From Cloacibacillus evryensis DSM 19522 (lineage in GTDB: Bacteria > Synergistota > Synergistia > Synergistales > Synergistaceae), in contig NZ_KK073872.1 in assembly GCF_000585335.1 (NCBI RefSeq), forward strand, positions 3,401,283 through 3,465,282: a stretch of 64,000 nt of DNA, given 5' to 3'. The notes beneath the pieces were generated by a model. It saw only the letters and a program-made list of their open reading frames with translations, was not told the origin of the DNA and searched no databases. Shown piece by piece: positions 33,737-42,251 of this stretch. A program made the translations under genes and the position numbers. Positions within the stretch are counted from its first letter, which is position 1, and each line of letters starts with the position of its first letter.

Positions 33737-35155
33737 TCAGCATCTGATCGCTTTTTTATCAGTTTCGGTATCTTCGCCGAATTTGCTGCCGATCACCCAG
33801 AAGAGGAACGAGAGCGGCAGTGATACGAGTATCGGCTCAAGCACGCCGAAGCTTTCCGATATCGTTACCGGCCAGAGCGAGAGCGCCGCGAAGGAAAGGC
33901 ATCCCGCCGCCATCGAAAGCAGTCCCGCCGCCTTGGTCTTTTTCCCGCCGTACATCAGCGCCATCAGCACGGGGACGAAACCGGTGGACATCCAGAGGCT
34001 GATGAGGAAGACGAAGGCGTCGTATACGAGCGTGAAGCGGAAGGCAAGGCAGAGGCCGATGACCCCCAACAGACAGGCGCCGAGGCGGCTCAGGTTCACA
34101 AGTTTTTTGTCGCTGAGCTCTTCTTTCACAAATATACGCGCGTAGATATCCTTTGCGAGCGTCGTTCCGCCGATGAGGTAGTAGCTGTCGAGCGTGGAGA
34201 TTATCGCCCCGAAGAGCCCGATGACGAAGAAGGCGCGTATCCCGACGGGAAGTTCAGAGAGTACCATTCGCACATACGCGAGCTCCGGCTGTGCTCCGGG
34301 GTATTTGACGTGTACCACCATACCGGCGATGTTCGTCACGGCGTCGAATACGAGCCAGAGACAGAAGCAGGTGAGCATCGCGCGGCGGCCGGTCTTCGCC
34401 GAGTTGCTGGCCGAGAAACGCTGATAGAAGCAGGGGTCGGCGTATACGTTGATGCAGAGCAGCACCAGCATCAGCGCCTTTGTGAAGGTCATGCCCGCGA
34501 CAGGGTGAGTGAAGGAGGGCGTCGCCGCCGTCGCCGCGCGTATGCCCGCCATGCCGCCGACGCTGTCATATATCTGCGGGAATACCATGCAGACGCTCAT
34601 CAGCATGAAGAAAAAGAAGATCATATCGGTCACCGCGACCCCCATCAGGCCGCCGAGACAGGTCAGCGCGATCGTCAGAACGACGACAATGACGCCGAGA
34701 AGGACCTTATTGACGCCCCAGGCCGCCTCTCCGATGAAGCCAGTCGCCGTTATCTCGCCCAGCTGAGAACAGTACATGAAGAGGAATATCGAGGCGACGA
34801 TCGCGGCCGTCTTGCCGTAGGCGTGGGCGATGACGTCGGGGATCGTTACGTCGGAACGCACGTGGATGCGCGGCCCGACCCACAGCGCGAGTGGGAATCG
34901 GACCGCGTGCGCGCCGATCGACCAGATGAACCATGTCGCCATGCCAAAGACAGAGGCGTAGCCGATGGTGCCCACAACGCCGACGCCGCCGTACCAGGAA
35001 GCGACGAGCGTGCCGACCACAAGCGACCAGGGAAGGCTTCTGTTCGCGAGATAATAGCTCTCCATGTCCGTGATCGACTTTGAGAAATAGTAGCCTATCC
35101 AAAGAACGGCGATCACGGTAAATACGATAACGATGTTGTCGATGCCGGTTAACAT
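33737..35155 (-). CDS. Sodium:solute symporter family transporter
   Basis: The 472-residue protein has about 13 membrane segments and SSS features: SITDMESYYLANRSLPW, TLVASWYGGVGVVGTIGYAS, GGLMGVAVTDMIFFFFML and GLFGAIISTLDSYYLIGGTTLAKDIY. It likely imports an organic acid or amino acid with Na+. It is gene two of the operon and follows a ferredoxin-type protein after a hairpin (35175-35193) that carries the ribosome-binding site AAAGGAG on its 3' side. The substrate may be that of the lyase-like protein. Confidence 0.9.
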   Translation of the reverse strand: MLTGIDNIVIVFTVIAVLWIGYYFSKSITDMESYYLANRSLPWSLVVGTLVASWYGGVGVVGTIGYASVFGMATWFIWSIGAHAVRFPLALWVGPRIHVRSDVTIPDVIAHAYGKTAAIVASIFLFMYCSQLGEITATGFIGEAAWGVNKVLLGVIVVVLTIALTCLGGLMGVAVTDMIFFFFMLMSVCMVFPQIYDSVGGMAGIRAATAATPSFTHPVAGMTFTKALMLVLLCINVYADPCFYQRFSASNSAKTGRRAMLTCFCLWLVFDAVTNIAGMVVHVKYPGAQPELAYVRMVLSELPVGIRAFFVIGLFGAIISTLDSYYLIGGTTLAKDIYARIFVKEELSDKKLVNLSRLGACLLGVIGLCLAFRFTLVYDAFVFLISLWMSTGFVPVLMALMYGGKKTKAAGLLSMAAGCLSFAALSLWPVTISESFGVLEPILVSLPLSFLFWVIGSKFGEDTETDKKAIRC

Positions 35156-35174
35156 GAATCCAACACTCCTTTTT

Positions 35175-35193
35175 GAGCGCCCTAGAGGCGCTC
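35175..35193 (-). promoter_or_regulatory. Intercistronic hairpin before the symporter gene
   Basis: GAGCGCC/GGCGCTC stem with a 5-nt loop, just before AAAAAGGAG. It could protect the downstream mRNA or attenuate slightly. Confidence 0.4.
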
Positions 35194-35195
35194 CT

Positions 35196-36131
35196 TTAGA
35201 TTTTTTCTATCGAAATGGCGCCGACGGGGCAGTTGCTGCCGCAGATGGTGCAGCCCCAGCAGTCCTTTTCTTCAAATGTGATCTTGCGTCCCGCCTGTCT
35301 GAAAGCGCCGAAGTTGCAGACCTTCGCGCACCTGCCGCAGGCAACGCATTTTTTTTCGTCCCATATAATGCGGTATCTCTGCTTCGGCCAAACGCCCTGC
35401 GTGCCGATCCTCTTTGAGGCGCGGATCGGATAGCAGCAGTCGCCGCAGCAGTTGCATATAGCCGCGTCTTCTTCGGAGGTGTGCATAAGGCCGCTTTTGT
35501 CGGCAAGACGGAGGATCGCCTTCGCCTCCTCCTTTGAGAGCGGCCTCCCGTGGCCGCGGTCCCATTCGGAATTGAGCCCTCTCTTGAAGAGTATGCAGAC
35601 GCTGCGCGGCTTTTCGCAGTTCAGCGCCACGCTTTTGCAGTTGCAGGGGACCATGTAGGGTTCGCATTCAAGGGAATCTATCAACGCGAAAGCTTCATCA
35701 AGCGTAAAGAAGGAGGCGTTTTCGATAAGCCCCTCTCCCCTCAGTGCGGCGTCGAGACGCGGCTTTGCTTTCTCCATATACCGCGCGACATACCATTCGT
35801 CGATCTTCTCGCGCTCGGACGCCGGTATCTCTGCCCAAAACTCGGGCTCGTACTGCGCAAAAAAGGCCAGCCGCGTGTAGAAATTGGCGGGGCGGAAAAA
35901 TATTTTCCCGGCCTCCTCGGCCTTGTTGAGAACCCCGCGCGAATAGGCGTTCTTAACGAAAGCCTCCGGGTCGTCGGTGAAATTTTTTAACAGCGTTAAA
36001 AGTTCGTCGGGAGAATAATTTCTGGGCTCCATCGTCTCAAGCAGACAGAGCTCTTCCGTGTCAAGGAACGTCTCCATAAACGGCAGGGCGAGATCGGGTA
36101 TTTCAAACAATTTTGCAGCCTTATCGTACAT
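35196..36131 (-). CDS. Two-cluster 4Fe-4S protein heading the lyase-like operon
   Basis: The 311-residue protein ends with two ferredoxin motifs, CVACGRCAKVCNFGAF and CWGCTICGSNCPVGAI. Further Cys groups occur upstream (VPCNCKSVALNC and ICNCCGDCCYPI), a pattern seen in 4Fe-4S proteins of anaerobic reductive pathways. The N-terminal 130 residues (MYDKAAKLFEIPDLALPFME) form a helical domain without clear family. It is probably a cytoplasmic electron carrier or an iron-sulfur subunit. AAGGCGG precedes the ATG. As first gene it faces the GntR regulator across a palindromic operator. Confidence 0.85.
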   Translation of the reverse strand: MYDKAAKLFEIPDLALPFMETFLDTEELCLLETMEPRNYSPDELLTLLKNFTDDPEAFVKNAYSRGVLNKAEEAGKIFFRPANFYTRLAFFAQYEPEFWAEIPASEREKIDEWYVARYMEKAKPRLDAALRGEGLIENASFFTLDEAFALIDSLECEPYMVPCNCKSVALNCEKPRSVCILFKRGLNSEWDRGHGRPLSKEEAKAILRLADKSGLMHTSEEDAAICNCCGDCCYPIRASKRIGTQGVWPKQRYRIIWDEKKCVACGRCAKVCNFGAFRQAGRKITFEEKDCWGCTICGSNCPVGAISIEKI

Positions 36132-36237
36132 TTGTTACACCGCCTTTTACCTTCATCAGAGTATCAGCAGAGCAATATCAAACATTTCGAATAACTATAA
36201 GGAACAAAATTACGTGTTGTGTTATTGATTTTATGTC

Positions 36238-36261
36238 CTACATGTTACATGCAGCATGTAG
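36238..36261. promoter_or_regulatory. Palindromic operator between the 4Fe-4S operon and gntR
   Basis: CTACATG (36238-36244) and CATGTAG (36255-36261) with a 10-bp centre that repeats ACATG. It lies midway between divergent genes, the expected place for control by the GntR protein. A TATACT (36274-36279) could be the -10 of gntR. Confidence 0.5.
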
Positions 36262-36319
36262 CTGTGGTTATGTTATACTTGTGCAAAGATTTTGTCAAGT
36301 TCCAAGAGGGAGAATAATT

Positions 36320-37051
36320 ATGTCATTTTTCCACAATGAATCGCTGCGAAAAAAACTTTACGATTATATTAAACGAAAGATAAATTCCGGCGAGCTGAAG
36401 CCGGGAGACCCCATCAATCAAAAGGAGATATTCGAGGAACTCAACATCAGCCGCACGCCCTACCGCGACTGCATGATACAGCTGGAGTCGGAGGGGCTCG
36501 TGAGGATCATTCCCTGCAAGGGCGTCGTCGTGCGCGAGCTTTCCATAGACGAGGTCATGGAAGCCCAGGAGGTGGGAGCCGCGCTTGAGGGCATGGCCTA
36601 TGAGCTTGCCTTTTACAACGCGCGGGAGCGGTGCATACCAAAGCTCACCGAGCTGATCGCGAAGGCGGAAAAATGCTTCCGCGACAACGAGCCTATCGTC
36701 CAGGATCTGAATATGGAGTTCCACCTGGTCGTCTTCGAACAGTGCCCAAACCGCGGCCTCGTTGAACAGCTTGTGAAGATGCGCGAGCGGATTTATGATT
36801 TTCCGCAGCGCGCCCTGCTGCCGCTGTTGAAATGGGAAAAAGTATTCTGGCAGGAGCACCGCCGTCAGGTCGAAATACTGAAAAACGGCACGCCATCCGA
36901 GTTTGGCCGTTATACGCGCGACGTGCATTGGAAAGTTCAGGGAAGGGAAGAGTATTGGGAGACACTGTTATCCGTCAGGCCGGGAACGGTAAAGCAGTAT
37001 TTTGAGCGTCGCCGCGCCTATTGCGAGCAGGAGAGAGAGAACTCCCTATAA
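36320..37051 (+). CDS. GntR-family (FCD) regulator of the lyase-like operon
   Basis: The N-terminal winged helix contains GDPINQKEIFEELNISRTPYRDCMIQLESEG, given here in part, and the FCD ligand domain follows with NMEFHLVVFEQCPN and WQEHRRQVEIL. 243 residues. I start at ATG 36320, which follows AGAGGGAG; an upstream in-frame ATG at 36113 would run through the operator and promoter region and is rejected. Its divergence from the 4Fe-4S gene suggests it controls that operon and itself, with an organic or amino acid as signal. Confidence 0.9.
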   Translation: MSFFHNESLRKKLYDYIKRKINSGELKPGDPINQKEIFEELNISRTPYRDCMIQLESEGLVRIIPCKGVVVRELSIDEVMEAQEVGAALEGMAYELAFYNARERCIPKLTELIAKAEKCFRDNEPIVQDLNMEFHLVVFEQCPNRGLVEQLVKMRERIYDFPQRALLPLLKWEKVFWQEHRRQVEILKNGTPSEFGRYTRDVHWKVQGREEYWETLLSVRPGTVKQYFERRRAYCEQERENSL

Positions 37052-37187
37052 CTTTTAGCGGCGGTAACGTTTTGCTGATCTCAAACCGCGGAATGGACGC
37101 CGTTTTTACGCCCTCGGCGTTATAATCAGAAAAAGAAGCTGTAACGACCGGCGCTTTGGAGGCGCCGTTTTATCAGGAGAGTAGAAA

Positions 37188-38214
37188 ATGATTCGTTTTG
37201 AATGCGACTATGGCGAGGGGGCGCACCCCCCGGATATTGGAGCGGCTGGCCGCCACAAATATGGAGCAGACGGCCGGCTATGGCGAGGACCCGCACTGCG
37301 AGGCGGCGCGGGGCTATATAAGAGAGCTCTGCCGCATGCCGGACGCCGACGTGCATTTTCTCGTCGGCGGCACACAGGCGAACCTGACGGTCATCGCCGC
37401 CGCGCTGCGTCCGCACCAGGGCGTGATCGCCGCCGAAAGCGGACACATCAACGTACATGAAACAGGAGCGATCGAGGCGACGGGACATAAGGTCATCACC
37501 GTGCCGGGCGAGAACGGCAAGATCACGGCCGGAGAGGTGCGCGGCGTCTGCGACAGCCACTGGCGCGATCCGACCCACGAACATATCGCCCAGCCGGCGA
37601 TGGTCTACATTTCTAACCCAAGTGAGATCGGCACGATCTATACCCTCGCCGAGCTGGAGGAGATCTCCAAGGTCTGCCGTAAATGCGGCCTGCCGCTCTT
37701 CATGGACGGCGCGCGGCTCGGCTACGGGCTCGCCTGCGAGCTCTGTGATTATACCTTGGCCGACATCGCCGCCCTCTGCGACGTCTTTTATATCGGCGGC
37801 ACGAAGGTCGGCGCGCTCTTCGGGGAGGCGGTCGTCATCACCGATGCGGCGTTGAAGCGTGACTTCCGCTATATAATGAAGCAGCGCGGCGCGATGCTCG
37901 CGAAGGGGCGTCTTCTGGGTATACAGTTCGAGGCGCTATTTGAGGACGGGCTTTACTTCGAGATATCGCGGCACGCGACGGAACTTGCGATGACGCTCCG
38001 CGCGGCCTGTACGGCGAAGGGATATCCTTTCCTCGTCGACTCAATGACGAACCAGCAGTTCCCGATCCTGCCCAACAGTCTTATTGAGCGGCTCAAAGTG
38101 AAATTCGCTTTTTCGCTCTGGCAGCCGACCGACGCGGCGCACACCGCCGTGCGCTTCTGCACAAGCTGGGCGACTAAAGAAGAGCACCTTGACGAACTGA
38201 TCGCGGAGCTTTAG
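37188..38214 (+). pseudogene. Threonine aldolase-type PLP enzyme, frameshifted in a C run
   Basis: Translation from the ATG at 37188 (CAGGAG upstream) reads MIRFECDYGEGAHP and then leaves the frame at six consecutive C (37226-37231). With five C it would continue RILERLAATNMEQTAGYGED, giving 341 residues. The rest is intact: FLVGGTQANLTVIAA, PLFMDGARLGYGL and the PLP Lys in FYIGGTKVGALFGEAVV, all typical of beta-eliminating lyase/threonine aldolase family members, which cleave beta-hydroxy amino acids to glycine and aldehyde. Homopolymer slippage could toggle the gene, or the extra base may be a sequencing error. An internal ATG at 37198 would give a protein lacking only the first residues. 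Confidence 0.85.
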
Positions 38215-38288
38215 GGTAAAAAACATAAGGCGGCGGCGCGGCCACGGCCGGCTATACGCTGACATGGCGCGCCGCGGCAGACACGCGC

Positions 38289-38591
38289 CTAGAAAAGCCG
38301 CGTCGCGAGAAAAGCCGCCGCGATCGAGGCGGGCAGCACCACGAGGATGTTGCCGCTGAACCAGCCGGTGAGGAAGGCGACGACGGTGGCGGCGGCGGAA
38401 CTCTTGAAATCTCCCGTCGCCCAAAGGATATCGGGAAATACCAGGGAGCCGATGACGGCAAAGGGGATATAGTTGAGCACCGAGGAAACAAAGGGCGGCA
38501 GCCTGCGGCCGGTGAGGAGAAAGGGCGGCAGTATGCGCGACGGCGCGGTGACACACATCATCAGTATTGAAAGAAAGACGATCTTGGACAT
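38289..38591 (-). CDS. azlD: AzlD-type branched-chain amino acid exporter small subunit
   Basis: The 100-residue protein reads MSKIVFLSILMMCVTAPSRI, with three to four hydrophobic helices and RLPPFVSSVLNYIPFAVIGS, the AzlD signature. Its ATG overlaps the azlC stop (TAATG), the standard coupled layout. With AzlC it exports branched-chain or other amino acids. Confidence 0.9.
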   Translation of the reverse strand: MSKIVFLSILMMCVTAPSRILPPFLLTGRRLPPFVSSVLNYIPFAVIGSLVFPDILWATGDFKSSAAATVVAFLTGWFSGNILVVLPASIAAAFLATRLF

Positions 38592-39334
38592 TATCCCCGC
38601 GCCTCTCTGCCCGCCGGAAAGAGCAGGGCGCCGATCACGGCGGCGGCGCCGGCTGAAATTACTATCGCCACGCCGCGGTTCATCTGCGCGAGGACCGGCA
38701 GCCATTTGAAAAGCGCCGACAGCGCCATCGCCGACAGCGTGACAATGAGCGCCGCGCGGCTCCGGCGCGCCGCCGGGATGATGATAGCCAGAAACAGCGC
38801 GTATATCGCGACGCCCATGCTCGACTGCAGATCCCGCGGCAGGAAAGAGGTCCCGATATAGCCGCAGACCGTAAGAATGTTCCACGTCAGGAATATCGGC
38901 AGCTGCACGCCCCAGAGGAAACCAGGGGTAACGATCTCCGCATCCTGCAGCGAGGCGAGGCTGAAACTTTCATCCGTGAGGAAGAAAAAGAGGGCGCATT
39001 TTTCAAACGGGTTCATCCCGCGCTCCATACGCTGCGAAATGGAGGAGCCCATCATGATGTGGCGCGCATTGAGCAGAGCCGTCGTAATAAGGATGTCGGC
39101 GACGGAGACCCCGATCATCAGCATATTCAGCGCGGCGAACTGGCTGGCTCCCGCAAAGACCACCGCCGACATGAAAAGGCTCTCGCCGGCGGTAAGTCCA
39201 GCGGTCTTCGCAAGTATGCCGAAGGCCATCGCGCTCGGCACCATACCGATTATGATCGGTAGCGATTTTCTCGCGCCGGCGGAAAAACCTCCCGTAACGC
39301 TGCGGCCCCCCGAAGCCCTCTGCGTCTCTCCCAT
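38591..39334 (-). CDS. azlC: AzlC-type amino acid exporter large subunit
   Basis: A membrane protein of 247 residues with the AzlC core: SLPIIIGMVPSAMAFGILAK, AGLTAGESLFMSAVVFAGAS and TDESFSLAS. I choose the ATG at 39334 (MGETQRASG), which follows GAGGTG; a GTG at 39343 sits in that site. It forms a two-gene unit with azlD. Confidence 0.92.
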   Translation of the reverse strand: MGETQRASGGRSVTGGFSAGARKSLPIIIGMVPSAMAFGILAKTAGLTAGESLFMSAVVFAGASQFAALNMLMIGVSVADILITTALLNARHIMMGSSISQRMERGMNPFEKCALFFFLTDESFSLASLQDAEIVTPGFLWGVQLPIFLTWNILTVCGYIGTSFLPRDLQSSMGVAIYALFLAIIIPAARRSRAALIVTLSAMALSALFKWLPVLAQMNRGVAIVISAGAAAVIGALLFPAGREARG

Positions 39335-39521
39335 CAGCAACACCTCTATGTTTTCTTTTTATGAAAAAACATCAATCAGGTAATTGTACACGCCGCGCCG
39401 TCAAATAACAACGGAGGGAATGCATGGCAGACAAATGAAAGCCCTCCGTGTCCGCAAACCAGGGGAGCCTCTCCGGTGCGGGGAAGAGTGTCAACGGCAT
39501 CTTGACGCGGCCGGCGCCGCA

Positions 39522-40103
39522 CTACTCGCCGGAAAGAATCTCCCGCGCGATTATTTCATCGGCGACGTCCCGTTTCGAGCGGCGGCTGTCCATCGCCCGC
39601 TTCTCAATATACCGATGCGCGCCCGCCTCGCCGATGTCGTACCTCTTTATCAGCAGACACTTTGCGCGGCAGACCAGCTTTTCCTCGTCAAGGCGCGTAC
39701 GCAGCCTCCTGTTTTCCTCCTCGACCAGCGAAATTTTCCCGCGCATTATCTCAAGGGCCTGCAGCGACAGCCTAAGCGCCTCTCTGTCTATTGGCTTTGG
39801 GATGACGATGATGCCGCGTCCGGCGCTTCCGGCCTCAAGCTCGGCCGCCAGTGCCTTCTTCGCGAAGAGAACGACGCCGCCGCTGCATTTGGAGGCGGCG
39901 TAGAGCGCAAGTTCCGCCCCCGCCTCATCCGGAAGCGGCGTATCTATCACAACGTTGACGAAAAGGCGCTCTCCCATCAGGCGGCGTGCCTGCGCGCCGG
40001 AAAAGGCCTCCGTAACACATCCGGCCAGCGCGCAGCCCTCTATTGAACGCAGGGCCCTGATATTCTCCTTCAGAGCCGAAACGACCAAAAACCTGCTGCC
40101 CAT
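39522..40103 (-). CDS. ANTAR-domain RNA-binding regulator
   Basis: The first ~125 residues are a degenerate receiver domain (RFLVVSALKENIRALRSIEG, VVIDTPLPDEAGAE). A coiled coil (LVEEENRRLRTRLDEEKLVC) leads to an ANTAR domain with RAKCLLIKRYDIGEAGAHRY, IEKRAMDSRRSKRDVADEII. ANTAR proteins bind paired RNA hairpins and prevent termination. The gene lies directly downstream of glnA, which has a fitting leader (41780-41834). Receiver Asp residues are partly conserved, so the signal may be phosphorylation or something else. Confidence 0.92.
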   Translation of the reverse strand: MGSRFLVVSALKENIRALRSIEGCALAGCVTEAFSGAQARRLMGERLFVNVVIDTPLPDEAGAELALYAASKCSGGVVLFAKKALAAELEAGSAGRGIIVIPKPIDREALRLSLQALEIMRGKISLVEEENRRLRTRLDEEKLVCRAKCLLIKRYDIGEAGAHRYIEKRAMDSRRSKRDVADEIIAREILSGE

Positions 40104-40125
40104 TCTCCCTCACGCTCCTCCCTAA

Positions 40126-40412
40126 GGAAACACAGATTAATTCGCTTTAGCATATAAAACCTGACGTATCGTCCGCTGATTACGGCCAGAGAGCCGAAAT
40201 CTTTGATTTCGTGCGAATCGGCTGGCTTGTCCATCCGATGTGCCAGCCGCTAAACAGGCAGTCCCTGAGCGGGGCGGACGGCCAGAGAGCCAAATCAGCG
40301 ATTTTCTGATTTGTGCGAGTCGGCTGGTAGTTCCATCAGGCGTATTTGCATACGTTGGAGCCACGGTCGGGGGCTGCCTGTGACGCGGATGGTGCATCTA
40401 ATCAGTGGTTCC
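40126..40412 (-). repeat. MITE-like element, copy 2 (287 bp)
   Basis: Nearly identical to 29665-29950. Ends are GGAAACACAGATTA and, on the other strand, GGAACCACTGATTA, with CTAA on both sides (40122-40125, 40413-40416). The right CTA is the glnA stop codon. Read on the minus strand the element begins directly after that stop and lies between glnA and the ANTAR gene. Confidence 0.85.
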
Positions 40413-41717
40413 CTAAAGGGAGTCAAAGTAGGATGCCATCTCGAATTGACGGCGATCCTTCGCCTTCCAGCAGGCCTCCCATTCAGCCCTCTTACACTGC
40501 GCCACCTTTTCAAGCACCGGCAGGGCGAGATGCTTTTTAAGAAACTGGCTCCCCTCCGCAAGCTCCACGGCGGCGCCGAGATTGTCCGGCAAACTTTTAT
40601 ACTGGTGCAGAAGCTCGGCCGGAGCCTTGGAAAGGTCGAGATCGGCCGGGGCTCCGGGGCGGCTCCGCGACAGAATACCTTCCATCGCCGCCTCGATTAT
40701 CAACGCATAGGCGATGTAGGGGTTGCATAAAGGATCGGGGGAGCGCAGCACCAGGCGCGACGAGCCGTCGCGCGCGGTTTTCGCCAACAGCAGCTGCGCG
40801 CGGTTCGCGCCGACCCAGCTCACGTACCTCGGGGCTTCAAACGAGCCCAGGCGCAGATAAGAATTCGTCGTCGTGTTAAAAAAGAGGGTCATCTCCTCGA
40901 TATGCTCAAGAATACCCGCGATCGCGCCCTCTACCTCCGTCCCCATACCCAGCGCCCTCTCGGAGCCGTTCTTAAATATCGAAATATCAAAATGAAGGCC
41001 GCTGCCGCTCTCATCGTCGAGGGGCTTCGGCATGAAAGAGGCGAAGAGGCCGTCGCGCGCCGCGATCGTACGCACCACCGATTTAAACGAGACGAAATCA
41101 TCCGCGCTTTCGACGGCGTCGCGCAGGCGGCAATCGATCTGATTCTGTCCCGGCCCCTTTTCATGATGACAACTCTCCGGGCAGTCGCCAAGCTCTTCGA
41201 GCGTCAGACATATTTCGCGCCGAAGATTCTCACCCTTATCGAGCGGCGGGATATCGAGATAACCGGCGCCGTCGTGGGGCTTCGTCGTATATTCGCCCTT
41301 TTCGTCAAGCTCGAACAGATAAAATTCGCATTTTGAACGGAATTTAAAGCTATACCCTGCCAGAGCCGCCCGTTCCACGGCGCTTCTCAGAAGAAAACGA
41401 CCGTCGCCCTCAAACGGCGCTCCGCCGGCGTGGCGGATATCGCAGAACATCCGGGCGACACCGCCCATCGCGGGCCGCCATGGCAGGACGCAGAAGGTCT
41501 CGGGGCATGGATGGAGGAGCAGGTCCGTCTCCGCGATATTCATGAAGCCGTCTATCGCCGAGGCGTCAAAGCCAAAGCCGCTTTCAAAGACCCTGGGCAG
41601 CTGGTCCGACATCACCGCGATACTCTTCGGCCTCCCAAAAATATCACAGAAAAAAAGCCTCACAAACTTGATATCGTTTTCCTCAACAAAGCTCAAAACC
41701 TTTTCGCCATCCATCAC
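40413..41717 (-). CDS. glnA: Glutamine synthetase, type I
   Basis: The enzyme makes glutamine from glutamate, ammonia and ATP. The 434-residue protein follows the GSI plan: N-terminal KFVRLFFCDIFGRPKSIAVM, the metal-binding KCEFYLFELD, HHEKGPGQNQIDCR, GSGLHFDISIFKNG and NSYLRLGSFEAPRYVSWVGA. The adenylylation-type tail motif is not seen. Control is probably by an RNA switch: a consensus promoter, a hexaloop hairpin and a terminator precede it, and an ANTAR gene follows. A second glutamine synthetase (type III) is at 54.7 kb. Confidence 0.95.
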   Translation of the reverse strand: MMDGEKVLSFVEENDIKFVRLFFCDIFGRPKSIAVMSDQLPRVFESGFGFDASAIDGFMNIAETDLLLHPCPETFCVLPWRPAMGGVARMFCDIRHAGGAPFEGDGRFLLRSAVERAALAGYSFKFRSKCEFYLFELDEKGEYTTKPHDGAGYLDIPPLDKGENLRREICLTLEELGDCPESCHHEKGPGQNQIDCRLRDAVESADDFVSFKSVVRTIAARDGLFASFMPKPLDDESGSGLHFDISIFKNGSERALGMGTEVEGAIAGILEHIEEMTLFFNTTTNSYLRLGSFEAPRYVSWVGANRAQLLLAKTARDGSSRLVLRSPDPLCNPYIAYALIIEAAMEGILSRSRPGAPADLDLSKAPAELLHQYKSLPDNLGAAVELAEGSQFLKKHLALPVLEKVAQCKRAEWEACWKAKDRRQFEMASYFDSL

Positions 41718-41779
41718 ATCAACATCCCTCTCTGCTTATCGTCTGCCGCCGCGGGGCTTCCTCCACGCTCGCTCATCAT

Positions 41780-41834
41780 AAAAAAATATCCACGAATGAC
41801 GGCTTGCGCCGTTCATCCATGGACGCCGTTGTCC
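41780..41834 (-). promoter_or_regulatory. Candidate ANTAR-responsive attenuator in the glnA leader
   Basis: On the minus strand GGAC-AACGGC-GTCC (41834-41821) is a hairpin with a six-base loop having A at position 1 and G at position 4, the ANTAR loop signature. Its 3' arm overlaps TCCA, the outer arm of a terminator (TCCA, ACGGC-GCAA-GCCGT, TGGA, then TATTTTTTTA; ends at 41780). The two structures compete. Known ANTAR targets use two such hairpins; only one is clear here. Confidence 0.65.
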
Positions 41835-41857
41835 GGACATTTTATAACGTGCAAAGA

Positions 41858-41886
41858 ATATTACACACTAATTTTCTAATTGTCAA
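41858..41886 (-). promoter_or_regulatory. glnA promoter
   Basis: On the minus strand TTGACA (41886-41881), 17-bp spacer, TAATAT (41863-41858). The leader to the start codon is about 135 nt. Confidence 0.8.
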
Positions 41887-41997
41887 TAAATGAATAAAAG
41901 ATCAATAGACAGTAAGATCATTTTTTGCATATTACATACAAAACCATATATGCCGTTTTATGTATATTTACATCAAAATTAAGCATAAAACAAATGC

Positions 41998-42026
41998 TTG
42001 ACATCTGCTTAATACGGGAGTATTAT
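41998..42026 (+). promoter_or_regulatory. Promoter of a candidate small RNA
   Basis: TTGACA (41998-42003), 17-bp spacer, TATTAT (42021-42026), near consensus. No protein gene follows on this strand. Confidence 0.7.
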
Positions 42027-42032
42027 ATCGCA

Positions 42033-42170
42033 CATCAAGGAAATAGATGTTAAAACATTTATTTTTAAGATAGATTGAAGTAAAATGTAAATATTAATTA
42101 GATACAAAGAGGTATCTGTTTCTGCTCCTGACGGCCATTGGGAGCGAAAAAGATGCCTCTTTATTTTACG
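42033..42170 (+). ncRNA. Candidate small RNA ending in a long hairpin terminator
   Basis: From the promoter at 41998 the transcript would be about 135 nt: an A/U-rich 5' part and a hairpin AAAGAGGTATCT (42106-42117) with AGATGCCTCTTT (42151-42162), inner GCTCC/GGGAGC pairs, and TTATTTTA after it. Near the 5' end AAGGAAATAG precedes an 8-codon ORF (MLKHLFLR), which may be chance. The next plus-strand protein gene is over 12 kb away, beyond an oppositely directed rRNA operon, so this unit has no mRNA role that I can see. Confidence 0.5.
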
Positions 42171-42224
42171 TAACCGCCAATCCGCGGCCCGCCGCAGGGC
42201 CTTTTACACCACTCCTGAAAGCTG

Positions 42225-42251
42225 CCCTCGGGTTTTTCCGAGGGTGGTTTT
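42225..42251 (+). terminator. Second hairpin terminator downstream of the small RNA
   Basis: CCCTCGG/CCGAGGG stem with a T-rich loop followed by TGGTTTTT. It backs up the first terminator and insulates the rRNA operon. Confidence 0.65.

Noticed and set aside
36113..36319. N-terminal extension of the GntR regulator
   Set aside because: It runs through the intergenic operator and overlaps the divergent gene; the ATG at 36320 has a ribosome site.
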